This document shows, in pieces, positions 18,591-20,495 of a stretch of DNA of 20,495 nucleotides. The stretch spans positions 1-20,495 of the forward strand of contig CAXNAA020000521.1 in NCBI GenBank assembly GCA_964200075.2. The letters run 5' to 3'. Position 1 is the first letter of the stretch, and each line of letters starts with the position of its first letter. A model generated the notes under the pieces. It saw nothing but the letters and a program-made list of their open reading frames with translations, had not been told where the DNA came from and made no database searches. The position numbers and the translations under genes were made by a program. This DNA comes from Sphacelaria rigidula (taxonomy: Eukaryota; Phaeophyceae; Sphacelariales).

Positions 18591-20100
18591 GCAAGGCTTT
18601 TGTTCGAGTGCCCTTAACCTGAGCAGGAAACATGGCGGGAACGAATCGAGCGGGCAACGGGGTGGTATGAGCCTATCATGAACGTGCGTCAGGGGGTATG
18701 CTTAGAATTTTCTGCCTGTTCAGAATGCTCAAGGTGGGCATCCATTGACACTAAAAATCATAACATCGCTGTACTACGGCTGAAAATTTCCTGCCTACAC
18801 AGTCATGTTCAGGATGTGCATTGCCTGAGGCTGAAGCGGTGGCGTGTCCCGTGTGTTCACCTCGGACGCCCAGGTATCTCACACTGTGTAGGTGGGGCCT
18901 CCCCTGGGCGATCGACTCTCTACTTCTTCACTCTGCGAGCCCCGTCGGTCGTCACCCCCCTCCACCACCCCCTCGGTTTCTACGAGTGCGCCATCAGCGA
19001 CCGCGCCTGGCGCCCAAGAGTCACTGAACAATGCAATCGCCCTGTGTTTCCCATAGGACTTAAGACTCAGCTCTTCTCGCACTGCGCCTTCGTCGCCGGC
19101 GTGGCCCCCGGCGATTGTCCTTATATTTTCCATCGGCACTGCACGTCTGCACGTTCTAAGTCGGTCGGTCGATATCTTATCTCAATCACGGTTGTGGCAT
19201 GTGTTGGATGGGATGACAGCGGGAGATGTGCAGATGTTTCACTACCTGCCCGGACGACATGAACCAATGGCATAAGGGTGCGAGATCTCAGTTTTCTGCT
19301 ATGTTTAACATTTCGAGAGTCGGAGTCGGGGTTTCTTGTGCACGTATATTGTCCACGCATGCAGGCGTCCTGCGTTTCGTTTGAAAGCCACAGTCATCAC
19401 CTGAACGAAAGCAGTGAGGAGCGTGCGATCATCACCTTAATAGTTCGCAGGGTTACTACAAGAGTGGACTGAAGATGCTGTTACCTCGGGATCGGTTTTG
19501 GTGCTGCATGTGACACTCGAACTGCCCGGACAATGTCTCTGCAGGCGCCCGGATGTTGCATCCCATAAGTTAGCCCTAGGGATCCTCCACATCTGCCGGG
19601 AGTGCATGTCAAGGGGGGTGGTCGGGTGGAGCGTTGGACATAAGAGCTTTTGATACGAGCGTGTCATCCACCCTGCTGTTCTCATGTTGCCGCCGCCTAT
19701 GGCGACCGAGGCATATGCTCTCTATCGTGTCTGACGGTCGCGGCGTGCGATCGTGATATTTTAGTACCATTGAAATTGACAAGTCAAAATCTATGCCCGT
19801 GTCAACTCCGGACATCTCTATCCACGTTGTTTGATTCCGGGTGTAAGATTGCCAACTTGCTCTCCTTCTCCCGCTAGGGATACCAAGAGCAAGTTGCATA
19901 TTCGTGCGTGTACAACGCGAACCTCAGTTCCACAACCGTCCCCGGGGTTTGCAGGAGCTGATTCAAGTACGTTTTTATCACACTGCCATATACACACTTC
20001 CACGGTACATGGCGTTTTCTTCTTCCTGTCGACGCACTTGAGCATAAAGCTATTAATATATACTTTGCCGATAGCACAATGCTCTGTACTGCATTGAACT
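18591..20100. other. Non-coding stretch, no supported gene
   Basis: The longest frames (18678-19262 plus, 18879-19139 minus) lack recognisable domains and overlap. Nothing else is seen. Confidence 0.4.
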
Positions 20101-20190
20101 TCACTGTGCTGTGCTGTACTATACTATGGCGTGGTGTACTGTACTGTACTGTACTGTGCTACGCTGCGCTGCGCTGTGGTCTGTTGTACT
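20101..20190. repeat. TACTG pentanucleotide satellite with degenerate flanks
   Basis: Perfect TACTG units at 20137-20156 are flanked by CTGTG/CTGCG variants on both sides. Confidence 0.85.
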
Positions 20191-20437
20191 GAGATGGGAC
20201 GTGCTGTTTGAGCCGTACACGGCAGTATAGATAGCCCATGTACTTGTGTGGAGATTTTGTTTTACTTCTTCAAACTTCAGTCACGTCGTTTCATCTGCGG
20301 CATGGATGGGTTTCAGCACAATCTTTTCCTATAAAAATATCGATCTCTCTAGATGGTGAAAACATCCTCCGTGACTACCGGTGGCATCATGCGAGCGCGG
20401 TGCTCTGCCATGACACCAGAGGTCTGGTTTGACGGTT

Positions 20438-20495
20438 GGGGGGGGGGGGGCGTACTCATTTGTTGCGTGGGGTAGTCGTGCGGGCATGGACAAAG
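20438..20495 (-). mobile_element. 3' end of another family-1 LINE copy, running off the window
   Basis: On minus it reads CGCAACAAATGAGTACG followed by 13 C residues (20450-20438). This is the same stop-GTACG-poly-C terminus as at 4291-4328. The upstream element continues beyond 20495. Confidence 0.65.

Noticed and set aside
1-20495. CRISPR arrays, bacterial operons or a defence system
   Set aside because: No regularly spaced direct repeats, ribosome-binding sites or tightly packed genes; introns and retroelements indicate a nuclear eukaryotic genome.

Overview
This window reads as a repeat-rich nuclear contig from a eukaryote. Genes are split by GT-AG introns, there are two 10-N assembly gaps, several microsatellites, and many decayed transposable-element fragments. 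The best clue to the organism is the N-terminus of the VOC (glyoxalase-fold) gene: a secretory signal peptide with a Phe just after the predicted cleavage site (STA^FLQ), then a basic Ser/Arg/Gln-rich stretch, then a second lumen-type hydrophobic signal. That layout is what plastid thylakoid-lumen proteins look like in algae with red-type secondary plastids. I therefore infer a photosynthetic stramenopile, possibly a brown alga; the species is not proven.

Layout. 1-805 holds one likely internal exon (560-804, +). 805-2414 is intron or intergenic sequence with a 236-bp hAT-like foldback MITE (1142-1377) and a (CA)n tract. A thioredoxin-fold gene lies on + with exons about 2415-2789 and 4763-4967. 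Its 1.97-kb intron carries three 3'-end fragments of LINE-type retrotransposons and one gap. 4968-7274 is mostly non-coding, with a (TA)n tract and another LINE tail (6400-6706). The strongest gene is on the minus strand: a two-exon, tandem-VOC protein (exon 1 9174-9066, exon 2 8494-7275, 442 aa spliced). 9175-11930 has only weak ORFs. 11.93-12.83 kb is a complex foldback element. 13.51-13.58 kb is a tRNA-like, Pol III-like unit.

14.2-18.6 kb appears to be nested mobile DNA. A minus-strand transposon-type ORF (PIN/FEN-like domain followed by a Cys-rich tail, then a 233-bp tandem repeat) lies next to a plus-strand LINE remnant that lacks its reverse transcriptase. More GC-rich degraded minus-strand reading frame lies on the far side of the LINE. 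18.6-20.4 kb is essentially empty apart from a TACTG microsatellite, and the window ends in the minus-strand tail of another LINE copy.

The only two convincing host genes both look like small organelle-type metabolic or redox proteins, and they have no visible functional coupling. I found no clear evidence of a new multi-gene system. The observations of most interest are the tripartite-targeted VOC protein, the LINE family whose stop codon sits 4-5 nt before a poly-C 3' tail, the two foldback structures, and the PIN-like transposon ORF.
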